From NCBI RefSeq assembly GCF_003945595.2, contig NW_024104527.1:310001-374000 (forward strand): DNA of 64,000 nucleotides, in the 5' to 3' direction. The DNA comes from Pipra filicauda (lineage: Eukaryota; Chordata; Aves; Passeriformes; Pipridae). Below the pieces are notes generated by a model, which was given only the letters and a program-made list of their open reading frames with translations, had not been told where the DNA came from and ran no database searches. How positions within the stretch are numbered: position 1 is the first letter of the stretch; each line of letters starts with the position of its first letter. The position numbers and the translations under genes were made by a program. Positions 52,270 to 64,000 of this stretch are shown in pieces.

Positions 52270-53762
52270 TGAAAGACAAAGTGTTCAGATTTATTTGGAA
52301 ATTCACAGTTTCTAATGGCACTACAGCTCTGTAGTTACATACTCTTGTTCCACAACATTGGATGCTGCACTCTGGTGGTATGTATTTTCCTAATCCAGGT
52401 TTGACACCCTTCTGAATTCAGGTTCAACACGTCTGGTTCATGTGCTCTGACTGGCTAATTGTGCAGATCAACTCTGAAAGTACATCACTTTAAAGTATTC
52501 AAAAACTAACAAGAAAGCAGCAAAAAAACCAAAGTCTTTAAATAAGTCACATTACATACAATACCCAGGAAAGGCATTAGATCTGTTAAAAAGGGTACCA
52601 CTAAAAGTGCTCAATAAGTTAACTTATTTTGTACAACGTGAACCTGTAACACCTGTCAAAAGGAATAACCTTTTGTTCCACTCATTCAGAATCACACAAC
52701 ATTTTAGCAACCACACATCCTATAGTATCCAAATATACAATCACAGTCAAAATAAAAAACACTTGAATATGAAATACCAACCATACCAACACTGCACATT
52801 TGTTAGCCAATACAAAAGCAAACGTTGTGGAAATACCCCCAGTGAACCAGCCCGACTGCTCAGACTCCAAGGCTTTGCAAACTCAGCGCAGCCGGACCGG
52901 CTCAGAGAATGGCCTGGCTGTGCCAGGCTCACCCTCCCGTTCTTCAGCTGAGCTTTCACTGAACTCAGCACGACAACAGTGAGCATTCTTCATCCACTTC
53001 CTTCAGAGAACTGCAGCAGGCCATTGAGATGACAAACGCATTCATCAGCCTCAGGTTCCACTGCACAGGGGAAATCCTGGAGAGCCACCGTCACTGATTT
53101 TGCACAGACTACAGCTCACATTTGTGACTCAAGGTGCAAATAGACAGTTACCAACCCTGGTGACGTATTTTCCTCAGAGTTTGCAAAACCAGAATCTAGT
53201 CAGGCAAGTCCATCTATTGGTATTTTTACAGTATCCAGTCCACATTACCGAGTCCAGCTGAAGGCCAACACATGTCCCTTTACAGCACTGTAGTGTTGCA
53301 TCTTCAAAAAAAGCTAGAGAAATTACAAAATAAATCAAATGACAAACAATTGTATCTCCCCTCTTCCAGTGGCATTATAAATAGACAAAAGGCACATAAA
53401 TATGGGAAGGTGCAAGAAATAGGAACAAAGCTAAAGGAAGAGGATTAGGCTTTTATCCCTATTCCACCCAACAAACTGGGTTTCAAAAAATCTCTGTCCC
53501 AGGAACTGTGAAAAAAAACCTTTATAAAATGAACCCTGCCCTCCCTCCCCCCAAGCTGTTCTCATAGGAAATTATCAGCCTTGTAAAGCTGCAGCTTATA
53601 GCCAAGATTGACACAATCCCATCTATTTTAAAAAGGCAGAAACCAAATTTCTGAATACTTTCCAATTGGTTGAGCTCTTTGTCTCCCACTATCCTCCCAC
53701 AGAATACCACAGACTGTTCTCAAACGAACAAACACTCTCCTGTTTGAGAAGTTCAGCTAGTT
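52270..53762 (-). other. SUCO: Probable SUCO 3' untranslated region
   Basis: About 1.5 kb of AT-rich sequence with no coding signal between the SUCO stop and the candidate poly(A) signal. The extent is inferred from that signal alone. Confidence 0.4.
52290..52295 (-). terminator. SUCO: Candidate SUCO polyadenylation signal (AATAAA)
   Basis: The first canonical AATAAA on the minus strand after the SUCO stop, about 1.47 kb downstream, followed within 15-40 bases by T-rich and TG-containing sequence. It would give a 3' UTR of about 52270-53762. A longer UTR with a later signal is equally possible. Confidence 0.4.
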
Positions 53763-54209
53763 TTAGATGTGTCCAGACACTGTCGTGACACCAAGTGTTC
53801 CCACTGTTATATCTTTGTTTCCTTTGATTATGTCATGCAGGCTTGGCATTGACCCCGACTTAGTCTGTATCAGAGTTTTTATGAGCTTCCCTTGGTCTGA
53901 AACTTTAGACCGTCTTCGCTTTATAGCCCTCTTCTCAGTTTTTGTCTTTTGGGTCTGTCCATTGCACAGACTCGTACACGCTGAAATGCCACAAAAATAA
54001 GACTCCTCAGACTGTGATGATGTTTCGGAGCTTCCTTCGGATGGGGGGCCCTTATACGAAGAGTGATAAACTTCCCCAATGTTAGAGAAGTCCCTCTGGT
54101 TTGTGAAGGGCTTCCTTCCTTTGATTTCCCCATTGGCTATGGGATGCACAGACTCTGTTGTCGGCTTAACAGTCTCTGGCTTTTCACTTTTGTATTTGCA
54201 ACGCTTTTT
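53763..54209 (-). CDS. SUCO: SUCO terminal coding exon and stop
   Basis: 447 bp from acceptor ATTTCAG to a TAA stop at 53763-53765. It encodes [16 protein letters not shown] and then the strongly conserved tail ([68 protein letters not shown]), ending TVSGHI. Confidence 0.96.
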   Translation of the reverse strand, partial: KKRCKYKSEKPETVKPTTESVHPIANGEIKGRKPFTNQRDFSNIGEVYHSSYKGPPSEGSSETSSQSEESYFCGISACTSLCNGQTQKTKTEKRAIKRRRSKVSDQGKLIKTLIQTKSGSMPSLHDIIKGNKDITVGTLGVTTVSGHI

Positions 54210-57200
54210 CTGAAATCACAAGTGAAAAAAAGAAACAGTGAGGTTCTGGAAGGGAAGCAGAGCAGCAAAGACACGCCTTCAATCACCTGCCAGCACAAGC
54301 ACCTCAGCCCCACCAGCCCTCCCACCCCACCCCACAGTACCTTCTTCTCTGGGGAAAACTTCAGAGGTTCTACAATGTACAGATCCTCTGGATCCACTGT
54401 AAGAGAGGAAACACACATTTAGCAGTCCTGACACTGCCAGCTCTAGAGCAACACAACAAAATATTCCACTTATCAGGCACATTTTTTTCTCCCTTTGTAA
54501 GTTAAGGGGGCACAACACAAATACTGGAAGTGAGGGAGCACTCAGAGGAATTCCACTGTGCTGTCATGGCAGCTGTCAGTGGCACACACTTGAAAACAGG
54601 TTGGCTTTCTGATAAATTAGGCCATGGGAGAGGAGCAGAGAACATCCTTTGGGGAAAAGGAGCAGGAGTCAGCAAAAGCTGATGTCTAAGAAAACAAACC
54701 AGCATAACAGTGTTTAACAAGCAACCTGACCCTGACAGGACAGAAGCACGTGCACCTATCAAGGACACAGACATTCAGATAGACACGAGACCAGTCTGGC
54801 ATTCTTCCACCAGGGCCTTGGTGGAAGCAAAACCATTCTTCCAAGATGAAGCAGGAAAAGTGTGTTTTTTTCAAAAAAGAAAATAAAATAGCATAGGCCT
54901 TAGCTAGTCTTTATTACAACACATTTCCAACTCAACTTACAAGTTTTCATGCACTTGCATTCACAGTACAAAAACTTGTGAGGCAAGTTTGCTGCACCCA
55001 AAGAACAGTGTCAGCTGCATACTCGGTAATTACTACAATCTGCAACACTTGGTTTTGCATGACAATGATGGCCTAAGAAATCAAAATTCAGTTGTCCCAA
55101 GTCTAACGTGAATACTGAAAAGACCAGATCGTTCCTCATACCCGAGCCAAGATAAATGGTCTAAATTTCTTACCACAGTTGCTAAATTTGAATCCTAAAT
55201 ACCTGCCAAGTTTCAAACACAGACTATCAAGACTTCTGAAAAGTAGGGCACTCAGACTTCCCACGTCTGACACTTACAAGTAAAAAAAAACTACTCTGCA
55301 AGTTTGACAGCTTTGCAGATCTGAGTGCCTGCATGGATTGCTACTAACCCCAAGAAAACACGTGCAGAGCAGAGCATAACTGATATCAAAAACTGCATTT
55401 AAGGTTTTAGCATAATCCAGCACACTTCTATGAATATCTGGTAATTTGTTCACAAACCACCTTGTCCTACAGAACACATACATGAACTATATGCACATTG
55501 TGTAGCACTAAGAGTAACACTAGAAACTAGATGTACAATATGAATAATACCTTCTTTACCAGCTAGCTGAAAAGACTGTGATCTGACCAGTGGAAGAGAA
55601 GTTCTTCTTTTCAGATTCATATCATCATAGGAGGAAAAACACCTAGAAAATTCCAGAAAGCTTTTTTAACACATTTTTCTCAGTACTTTGTCATACACAT
55701 TTTGCATTAAAAAGCATTTTTGGTAGAAAGACAGAACTGAGGTGCCCAAGACAGCCTGGCAATCAGACAGAGCACTGTGTTTGCAACACGTTATCAAGTG
55801 TAGTAGGCCCAAAATGCTTCTAGGAGAGTGTTACTACAAAGCAGTAATGGCTCTTTGCCATCAATTTTGAGCGTGCAGAAAGACAACTCAGAATTAAAGC
55901 AGATATTTCAGTACCAGCAGACTGTGGAAATACCAAAAAAAGCTGCAATAACAATTAAGTTTCAAATATAAATACGTTACCTTTTGGGGCTAGGGTAGTG
56001 ATTGCTTTTGGGAATTTTTGAGAGGTAATCGTCACAGAACTGAGAAGGGCTCCTGCACCGCTGCACAAAAAGCACCAAGCCCAGGATGAGACAAAGAACC
56101 AGTGAAATCACCAGGTAAGTCTGTCGATCAGAAACCTGCAGGAATTGGATACAATTATTCAAGACAGAATAATTTCCTGATACTACTATTTTTGTGTTTT
56201 AAACTTTAAAAGACAAATGACGTGTTCTCAAAGTCACTGTCCTTCAGTTTCACTTAACACTTGTTCAAATTTGAGTAATTCTTCAGAGGTTTGATGCAGT
56301 CTATGGGCTGTGCAGCACTGAAGGAGTGAAGGCCGAATCCCACTAAGTGCTAACACAGGACAGTATTTTACTGCCTACAGTACCAGCATTACTAGAGAAG
56401 CTGCCACCCCTTGTAAAGAGCATTCAAACCTACCTGAAGCAATAAAAAAAAGCATGCTTAGAAGGTAACTCCTCTGGTTTACAATTGGCATGGATGCAAC
56501 ACTATAGCAAATCTAATTGATGCTTTCCATCAGCTGACACTGAAGTACTTCACAGAACACCATTATAATCACTTGATTCAATGTGGTTTCACTAACCACA
56601 GCACTCGTGAACAGGAGCTTAGCCAGCCAGGTATCAAAGAAGGAGTCACACTAAGTGTTAGAAAACAGCTCAAGGGAGGTCTCTGGCAACAGGCACAAAA
56701 TTAAAAAGGTCATGTTTATGATACTGCTTGAAATCCCAGGCAGGAGAACAAACATTTGAGACAAGACATTCTCAGTATTGTTGCCAAGATCCCCCTAATC
56801 TCCAAAGATGACAATATCCAGTGAAGAAAGGAGAAAGGTGCCTTAGCTCAGACTACAGTCATGGGGTTGTAGGGCTGTAGTAATCATTATCAATTTTGCC
56901 GTGCACAAAACAGCTCAAGCTACTCAAATTTGTAGCTAAAAGCTTAGGATAAAGCAAGCTGAAAGCAACACTACAGACAACTTAAAGCTTCATTTAAAGA
57001 CTCTGGTCTCTTCAAACAGAGATCTGTTTATGCATCTGTTTCCTCTGAGTCCTCGTGCCATACTGCTGAACTGTAATTACCTCCCGTTTGAGCTCTGCCA
57101 CAGTCGCTGACAGATTGGAAGCCAGCTGGGTCATGTTGGTGAGCTGTGCTTGTAACAGCTGGATTGCTTCTGTCTGACGCTGATCCTGCGTTCAAGAGAG

Positions 57201-60200
57201 TCACGGTCATGTTAGTGCTTGTCAGGTTCCCACTATCATATGCACTCGTGTACAGTTAGTGTTCTTTCTGTCTGACACAGCCAGGCACTCTGCAGCCACA
57301 TGACCCATCCAGCATTGTTTTTAGCCCAGTTTTATGTAACATTTTGACTTGTCAGATAACATTTCGTAAAGTTATGCCAAGTGCATTTCATTACAGTGAC
57401 TTGTGCTGCCCTCATTCCAGGCAGAGTGAGCAGCCAGCTCCAGGCAGTGGCTGTCAGGAGGCTGAGTACTGCCACGTCACAGAATACACATGCACACCAC
57501 CAGGCACAGCTCCAGTCTCAGGGTTGACACAGAGCTCTTGTCCCAGGATCAGGCAGCCAGTCACTTAATGACAGGAGCCAGGAACAACAACTTTGGAGCC
57601 GCTCCCCGGAAAGAGCCCTAACAGGATTCTTAATCCTATGAGAAACCAAGGAAGGTGAGTAGAATATCAGAGAGGTTAACCAAGAGGAGACTGATCAGCA
57701 TTGATACTCTTCAAAAAACAGAACGGAAATGAGAACACATCTGAAGTTGCCATTTTCTTCACTGCTGATGGATGAGCAAACTACAGGCCTGGGGCTGCAC
57801 TTCAGAAACTTCGCAGGCTTGGTCCCAAACTGTCTCAATGCCACATGCACAGCTGCTTTAGCGAATATTCAGCACGACTGTACAGGCTGTATTCCACAGC
57901 TGCTCAGAAAAGCCAGGATGGCAGAGCAGGGAAAACCCACATTTTAAAGAATGAACTAAAGCTTTGTTACATTTTCAAATGCAAATTTCACTTAAGCCTT
58001 TACTGTACCCCTCTACCATTCTATAGGCTGGGTCTCTTCAGCAGCAGAGAATTTGTCTATCTATACTTTAAATCAGATATGAAAAACCAACCAAGTTAAA
58101 AAAATTGTTTTAGCCATTAGCAGCTGATAACTTATTTTTTTTCTTCAAATACAAAATCAGAAAAGAGAGCTGGGAATGGCCTTACTCTAAAACAACTGGG
58201 AACATAGATAAGAATTCTACTGTGGAGAAAAAAACCAGAGAAGTAAGGGATGGATACTTGTAAAACACAGATATACAGCTCAACTGAAAGAGGATTTCTC
58301 CAACTCCTTGCAACTCTTCATTAAAAGTAAACTTTCTTAATTAGGAAAACACTTAAATACTCCAACAAGCCATACCTGCTCTTCTGCTATTCTTGAGGTG
58401 TTCTGAAGTTTTATTATTGTTTTATTGAAAGCCTTCTGCATTTCTTCCATTTGTTTTCGGTACCTAAAACAAAGAGCATGTAAGTCTGAAATACTAGTGC
58501 ATAAAACTCCTCAGCTTAGACTTGTCTTCAGAAACCATGACTACGCCAGTGAAAAAACTTCTCTTTGCCCAAAGTTTTATTTAAATATCAAGTGGCATTT
58601 GCTTTTAAGTTTCGCACATAAAACAGATGTGTCTTTCTGGGTTGTTTGTTTGTTTTTTCCCAAGGTTAAAATCAAATCTATTTCAACACCTTGGAATTTA
58701 GTGCCAATTTACTGAACTTCATTCTGGAAACACTGACTGCTGAGACAGACAACACAACAGTAAGTATAATGAAGAGCCCCTTCCTTGGAACCAATTCTGA
58801 AATTGGTACATTTCCCGTTTCTCCTGTCCCTAAGGAGCACCACAGACAAACACTAATATAGATACATCCCTCACAGAAAGCTCTTAGTTCCTTCTCCACA
58901 CTCACTTATTCAACAGGAGTTATTACAGATGGATAACACAGTAATTTAAGTGGAAGTAACTCAATAAAGAAGGCATTGTAGGTCTGTGGCATTCAGTTTT
59001 AAAGCAACAGAAGGATGCGCCCTTTGGTTGAAAGGATTAGGGATAGGATTAGTGCCTACCTCCTGGCAACACTTTATCCTTTTAAAAAACCCACAGCAGT
59101 ATCCCTCAGAACAAAATAAATGTGATTGTATCTGAAATACAAAGAGGGAACCTCTGCCACACACAGACATCTGGGTCTCCAGCACCTACCCAGGCTTAGT
59201 TACTTTCCTCAGTGTTCCATAAAGCTTTATGCTGTGATTTACGCTCTACCCAACTACCCTGTGTTACTCTCCATATAGGGATGTTCCTCTGTGTCAATGG
59301 CTAAGACCATCTTCAGACTTACCTCTGACTGAGTTCTTCTAAATAACGGCTGCTGAGAGACATATTGACTTCCAGGGCTTTTATGCGATTATTCAAGCGC
59401 ATGAAGACAGATTCCTTTTGATTGGATCCATGAACAAGATTCCCATTAGCATAGCCCAGATCTGTTGAATTCTGCAATTCAGCATAGAAGTCTGTAGCTG
59501 TTCTCTGTGGTCCCCCTGAGACTGGAATTGCCATTAAAGCTTCTTCAGCTGCCTGATCGTCCTCCTTTGTTTCGGCAGGCACAGAAGATTCGACAGGAGG
59601 CAAAATAGGTTTCTGCACTTCTGGAGTGCTCTCCTTTCCTTCCCCAGCAACACTGGCTACTACATCCACTGTATTTTCAGGCTGCAGAACAGTCTTTGTA
59701 GGCTTTGAAATCACTGGAGTAGCCATAGTCTCTCTTGTGCTCATCTCCTTTACCTCAGTGACCACACTGGTCTCAGAAACTACAGGGCTTTCTTCTACAA
59801 TCGAGCTCTCAGCCTTTTCCATTTCAGCACTGATCTCAGGTACATCCACCTGGGGAGTCCCCCTCAGTGCTACCTGGACTGCATCTTCTTTTGCAGGCTC
59901 CAACACCACGTCTGTTGTGGGTGATGGCTTAACTTGAGAAGTAACTTCCAAGAGGAGGGACTGAGAGACAGTTTGAGGATGGCTCGGCTCCAGTTCAATT
60001 GACTCTGTGGTCTCATTACTTATCTCCTCGTGGACCACACTGCTCAAGACAACTGCAGCAATAGACCCAGATGGTCTCTCGGTTTTGCTGTCCGGTTGCT
60101 CGGGCAGAGGCTCATCTATTGACACAGGGACAGACTCGGTCAGAGCTGCCTGTGGCTGCTGCACATCAGCAGGGTGAGCTGGCCCGTCCTTGCCTCCAGT

Positions 60201-62141
60201 TTTACTGTGCTGCCGATGCAGGGCTGCTGCCACTGAGCACCACTTAAACAGGTATTCCGAAAATGTGGAAATACAGCACACTGCTGCCATGTCACAGCAG
60301 TACTGCTCTGTCTCGAGTTCAAACCAGGTCGATGCTTCTTCTTCCTGATCATCACTGGACAGCAAGGTTACTGTGGACTGGCTTGTATCTTCTTCATACT
60401 CTTGTACAAGCTGAACAATAGGACTGTCTTTAGTCAAATCCACCACTATTTGCTCTTTATCTATCTGTGGAATATCTGTAGTAACAAGTCTACAACAAAA
60501 GAGTTAAAGACAGGATGTTAATTCAACAGTTTTACATGCCTGCTCTGGAAGACTGCAAAAGTAGGATCTTTTAGAAAAATCAGCAAGGCTTCATCTGGTA
60601 ACCAAGGGCCAATTTGAAGACAGTGAGAAATTCTCTAAGGTAGCATTTTCTCCGGTGCTCTTCAGTCTCAACTTACAAACAAATTATTTCAACCCTTGCT
60701 TCTGAAACAGAAGCCTTCTCAGCCAGATATTGCCCCTTCCCTCACCCCTGAAAAAAGTCACCACTTCAAATATGACTAAATTCTTCCACAGTAAACACCT
60801 TACTCTGCTGCTGCAATCTTCAAATGCAAACACAAGAATCTCAGCCTTCCCACTGAACTTCCTCAGTCTCTCAACAACCAGAGTACTAGAAAACTATAAA
60901 ACCTCTAAATACAGCACAACTCATGTCTTAACATTTAAGAGGTAGAATCTTGGCTCTAAGTAGCCAAATCAATTCTCAACAATTGCAATCAAGTGAAAAA
61001 AAAAAAAGTCCCAGAATCTATATACAACTCCTCTTTCCAACCTAATCTGTGTATTTGCATACAAATTTTTATTAAGGATAACCTAGCAAATATATTAAGC
61101 TTTTAAACACGAATTTTTGCCCATATAATTTGGTTGAAGTTTCAGCAATACAATTTAATGCCTAATTAGTCTCCCTTGCAGGAGAACAACCACAAAACCT
61201 GGACCAATATTAAGTCAGTTGCTGTACCAAAACAAAACATGTTATAATGTTTTATTATGGAAATACATATAAACAGTAACTAAACCAATAAATTCCCCTG
61301 GTTAGTAACATTACCATACTACAGACTTCACCAAACACTTGCTTTTTCACTTGTTTATGTCTGTATGCCATACCCGAGCATTCTGGTACCAAAGATTCCA
61401 GACTAGTGCCTGTTGGTCTCTGCTAGGAATTAGAGAAACCCCACCACCAATCACTTACTCTGGTGAAGGAACAGGCGTTGGTTCAGGTAGTCTCGGTGCA
61501 GCTGTTGAAGTTGCAGGAGTGGCAGTGACATTTTCAGACACACTTTTGTTCCCTGCTGCAGGAAGGAGGTAAATGTGAACATTAAAAGTCAAGAACCATC
61601 TTTGTTTTCAAAGAGTTTGGAGTTTGGGTTTGTTGCTGGGGTTTTCTTTGATTATTAACTGCTCTACCAAATTAATTGCAGATTTGTTATTTGAATGAAA
61701 GTGCTACTGTCAGTTTATAAACATGATATTGTAGACAGCCTCAGAATGCTTCCAGAAAGAAGCAGCAAATTAGACTTTACAACTTCAGCTGGGTAACAAA
61801 GAGTAAAGATCTCTGAACAAAACTGAACAGGCCTATGTGTCATATTTATATCAGTTCCTTCCTCAGCAAATTTGGCATCTTTGTTCCACTGTTCACAGTA
61901 AGTAAGATAAGAATTCCATGACACTAATCAGCTGTGCCATAAAAGGTGGAAAAAGTCACTTACACATAGGTCATCCAACTCTTCACAGAAACATTAAACA
62001 AGACAACAAGGAGAAATTAAAATTTTACAGAATTTTCATTAAAGAAAACAACCATCTATAAAATACCTTCTGTTTCAGTCGACTCCTCAGTTTTGGCTCC
62101 GAGCATATTAGCAGCAATGTTCACCATACTGAGGATAGCAT
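53763..62141 (-). CDS. SUCO: SUCO, C-terminal 759 residues in 9 exons (5' part outside window)
   Basis: SUN domain-containing ossification factor (Opt/SLP1 family), an ER/nuclear-envelope membrane protein needed for collagen secretion and bone formation in mouse. CDS joins 62141-62067, 61555-61459, 60489-59323, 58463-58376, 57185-57081, 56135-55981, 55642-55551, 54396-54341 and 54209-53763. All borders are GT-AG and the phases agree. In the fragment, residues 57-446 are an acidic, Ser/Thr/Glu/Val-rich low-complexity part ending in a very conserved block ([20 protein letters not shown]). A coiled coil follows (about 415-510), then one membrane helix (about 517-534) and a basic, serine-rich tail ending TVSGHI. 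The tail and coiled coil are near-identical to the human protein as I recall it, and the long exon is much less so. The SUN domain should lie beyond base 64000. It is in tandem upstream of FASLG. Confidence 0.95.
54341..54396 (-). CDS. SUCO: SUCO 56-bp coding exon
   Basis: Acceptor CTCTTACAG, donor GTACTG. It completes a valine codon and encodes [18 protein letters not shown], a highly conserved SUCO block. It is too short to appear as an ORF. Confidence 0.93.
55551..55642 (-). CDS. SUCO: SUCO exon after the membrane segment
   Basis: 92 bp, acceptor TTTTCTAG, donor GTATTA. It encodes [19 protein letters not shown] and [11 protein letters not shown], a basic, serine-rich segment with RRTS-type phosphorylation-like sites that is conserved in SUCO. 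Confidence 0.93.
55981..56135 (-). CDS. SUCO: SUCO transmembrane exon
   Basis: 155 bp, acceptor CCTGCAG, donor GTAACG. It encodes [20 protein letters not shown] and the rest of a single hydrophobic helix. A cysteine/arginine border follows ([11 protein letters not shown]), then [13 protein letters not shown]. This is the C-terminal membrane anchor of SUCO. Confidence 0.95.
57081..57185 (-). CDS. SUCO: SUCO coiled-coil exon (35 codons, phase 0-0)
   Basis: 105 bp, acceptor CGCAG, donor GTAATT. It encodes [18 protein letters not shown] through [11 protein letters not shown], a long amphipathic helix that leads straight into the membrane segment. An open frame overlapping it in another register is a shadow. 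Confidence 0.93.
58376..58463 (-). CDS. SUCO: SUCO coiled-coil exon
   Basis: 88 bp, acceptor GTTTTAG, donor GTATGG. It completes an arginine codon, then encodes [19 protein letters not shown] and NTSRIAEEQ, a heptad-like helical segment matching SUCO. It has no start codon of its own and is too short to appear as an ORF. Confidence 0.93.
59323..60489 (-). CDS. SUCO: SUCO large coding exon (acidic linker and start of coiled coil)
   Basis: 1167 bp, from acceptor TTGTTGTAG to donor GTAAGT. It encodes an acidic Ser/Thr/Glu/Val-rich stretch with an embedded cysteine/aromatic block ([16 protein letters not shown]). After a variable middle it reaches the conserved [19 protein letters not shown] and [20 protein letters not shown] blocks, the start of the coiled coil. 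The exon begins after 2 bases of a split codon and ends 2 bases into the next. Confidence 0.95.
61459..61555 (-). CDS. SUCO: SUCO internal coding exon with tandem (NAGNAG) acceptor
   Basis: 97 bp (94 bp if the second acceptor is used), donor GTAAGT. It encodes [13 protein letters not shown] followed by a Pro/Thr/Ala-rich linker. The 3' splice site reads GCAGCAG, so splicing could include or skip one alanine-forming triplet without changing frame. Confidence 0.88.
62067..62141 (-). CDS. SUCO: SUCO internal coding exon (leftmost of the uncaptured 5' part)
   Basis: 75 bp between TTTTAG and GTATTT. It starts with the last two bases of a codon, encodes [19 protein letters not shown] and ends in phase 1. 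The [18 protein letters not shown] block is a conserved SUCO segment. It is the most 5' SUCO exon I can find in the window; none was seen between 62142 and 64000. Confidence 0.9.
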
Positions 62142-64000
62142 CTAAAAGAGACAACAGCTACTCAACAAGGACACACTCAGAGGGCCCAGAGATCAGCAGC
62201 ACTGAGCAATCTGCTATTTTGCAATACTTGCTTGAAAGGAATCATAGTATAAAGACATTAAAAAAGCCTGGTCATTCCATTATGTGGGATGCAGCTGTTC
62301 CTTTTAAAGGGTAAGTGAATAAGCTAGAAACCTGCACCTAACCTTTACCAGCTGGACCTTCTAACAACAGCAAGAAGTACTTGCTGATCATGGGTCCACT
62401 GAAACCATGGAATAGTAAAACAAACAGAGTATTTAAGCATGGAATTTGCTGACAACTTGAGTATGTGAACCTCTGAGGAAGGTCCTAAGCCAGAAATTTA
62501 AAGCTTGAACACTCAAATAGAAAAGCTCTAATAAAGACAGGCTGGCTCCTTTCTCATAACAGAACTAAAGTGAGTCGAGAAATGTCAAGACTAGTGGAAG
62601 ACTGCAGAATACTTCCTATGACATTAAATGTCTGGGAATCCCTAAATCTTCCCCTCAGAGGACCCTCTTCCTCACTGCTTGTTTAAAACAACTGATGCAA
62701 AATGGAAACCTATCACTTTTGTGAAGGCATGTACATATAAGAAAACCACCACAGAAAAACCCACAAACTCTACTCCTTCCAAAAGAGGAACACTGACTAC
62801 ACTGCCAGAGAGAAAAGGTCTCAACAACAAGATCCACTGAACAATGATCACTGCAACGTTTCAGTGCTTTAGGAAGACAGCTGAGCACGATCAGCAACAG
62901 AGGTTTTAAATCTTTTAATCTTTGCTTTAGTACTCGAAAAAACTAACAGAAAAGTCACTGCATTTTTTTAGACAGTGAACGTAAACTTGCAATACTGCCC
63001 TTACAGACAGATCATGTGAATATGCATCATCAGGACAGCTTGAGAGTAGAAAGTCTGAAAGCCACAGAGAACAGATAAGCAGCATCAGGGAAGAATTTAT
63101 TGCTTTCTCTCATCTGTGAGAGACTAACATTAGAAAGAATCTGCCTTTTGCACTATCTGTTTCCCTTTTGAAAACTGTTCTAAGCTATGAATATTCCTAG
63201 CCATGACCTTTTTATTCTTAGGAGACAACTATTTTCTAGGAAATAGAGAATTCTGTAGCTTTGATCCACTATGGGATGAAAGGAAAGCCTGAGCCCAGAC
63301 AGCATTAACTGAGTGCAAATCTACACTACAGGAACAAATCTTCATCAACTGAGACAGAAGGAAGAGCAGAACAGTGTAAGAGCTCCTTAGAAAAATTTGT
63401 GTGGAGCTGATACTAGCCTGAATAATTCAGCAGTTAAGAATGCCATTAAAACTAAATATTCACATATTCTTAGCAAACAAACCCTGCACTGGAGGTTTTC
63501 CAAAGCGAAAAGTGAGAAGAGACAGTCAAGAACTATTAGTTCTCTAAAAAAAAAAAAAAACAACCAAAAACACAGCCCTTATAAAGAACATAAGTTACAA
63601 CATTTACATAAAGCCTTCTCAGAAACAGAATTCTCCATTCCTCCCTTTCAAGCTGTACACAAAGGAAATCTTTATATTGTCTCCTATAAATAAAGCACAT
63701 TAAACACAGATTTCCAAGTTCCAAATAATTAAGGTTCTACAGCACATGAGTACTGGCTACTTACAGCCCTATGCAAGGTTCACATTATCTTAAGTGCTCA
63801 GGATCTGTACATACAGAAAAAGTTTTCACAAAAGAGACATCCTTAGAAATTGAAAGTTCTATTTTTAGAACACTTTAAGATTGATATCCCAACTTGAAAT
63901 TGTCATTTTTTCCTATGAAACTAAATAGGAATTACAATATATTGCTTCAGTAGAAGAACATGAAATTTGTAGATGTTGCATGACAAAATGTCATTCTACT
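62142..64000. other. SUCO: SUCO intron, partial
   Basis: Non-coding, AT-rich sequence between the last visible SUCO exon and the right edge of the window. I looked for a further minus-strand exon with an acceptor, open frame and donor and found none. Confidence 0.6.

Noticed and set aside
57028..57210. 60-aa minus-strand frame
   Set aside because: A shifted-frame shadow of the SUCO coiled-coil exon 57081-57185.
1..64000. Search for tRNA, rRNA, snoRNA or CRISPR-like arrays
   Set aside because: I saw no cloverleaf with A/B boxes, no rRNA text and no regularly spaced direct repeats with unique spacers. A covariance-model scan would be needed to exclude small RNAs.

Overview
This window is vertebrate nuclear DNA from a bird, most likely a songbird. 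It has split genes with GT-AG introns and long non-coding stretches. It also has a CR1 LINE 3' end, a MIR-like SINE and several avian-type LTR or other interspersed repeats. I find no bacterial, organellar or plasmid features. Most open frames over the first 41 kb show no domain, conserved block or splice context, and I read them as chance ORFs.

Two protein-coding genes can be supported, both on the minus strand and in tandem. The 3' part of SUCO (SUN domain-containing ossification factor, nine coding exons, 53763-62141) runs in from the right edge. Its N-terminal half, including the SUN domain, lies beyond base 64000. About 9.5 kb downstream of the SUCO stop codon is a complete four-exon FASLG (Fas ligand, TNFSF6; 41356-44249), encoding 251 residues. 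The SUCO-FASLG order and shared direction match the arrangement I know from human chromosome 1q24, so this is a conserved syntenic block shown in reverse orientation.

Layout: 1-40.3 kb is intergenic DNA 3' of FASLG. It holds a CR1 tail (about 0.8 kb), two LTR-like segments (about 4.2-4.8 and 6.2-6.65 kb), a MIR-like fragment (13.3 kb), an ungapped 79-bp duplication (23.7 and 24.8 kb), a CpG-rich patch (25.5-25.95 kb), a degenerate tandem-like dispersed repeat (29.3-30.1 kb), a G-run next to poly-T tracts (34.75 kb) and an antisense CR1 copy (38.3 kb). FASLG with its 3' UTR occupies about 40.37-44.25 kb, with a very CpG-dense block just upstream of its start codon. From 44.6 to 52.3 kb is the SUCO-FASLG spacer, which holds a probable solo LTR on the minus strand (50.67-51.40 kb). 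SUCO exons and introns fill 52.3-64 kb.

The two genes are neighbours but do not form one pathway. SUCO is an ER/nuclear-envelope membrane protein linked to collagen secretion and bone formation. FASLG is a type II membrane death ligand of cytotoxic lymphocytes. The next TNF-family neighbours expected beyond FASLG (TNFSF18 and TNFSF4) were not seen. I found no clearly new biological system here. The main points of interest are the shortened proline-rich tail of the avian Fas ligand, the CpG-dense block at its 5' end, the LTR lying between the genes, and an uncharacterised repeat that keeps matching open frames in two copies.
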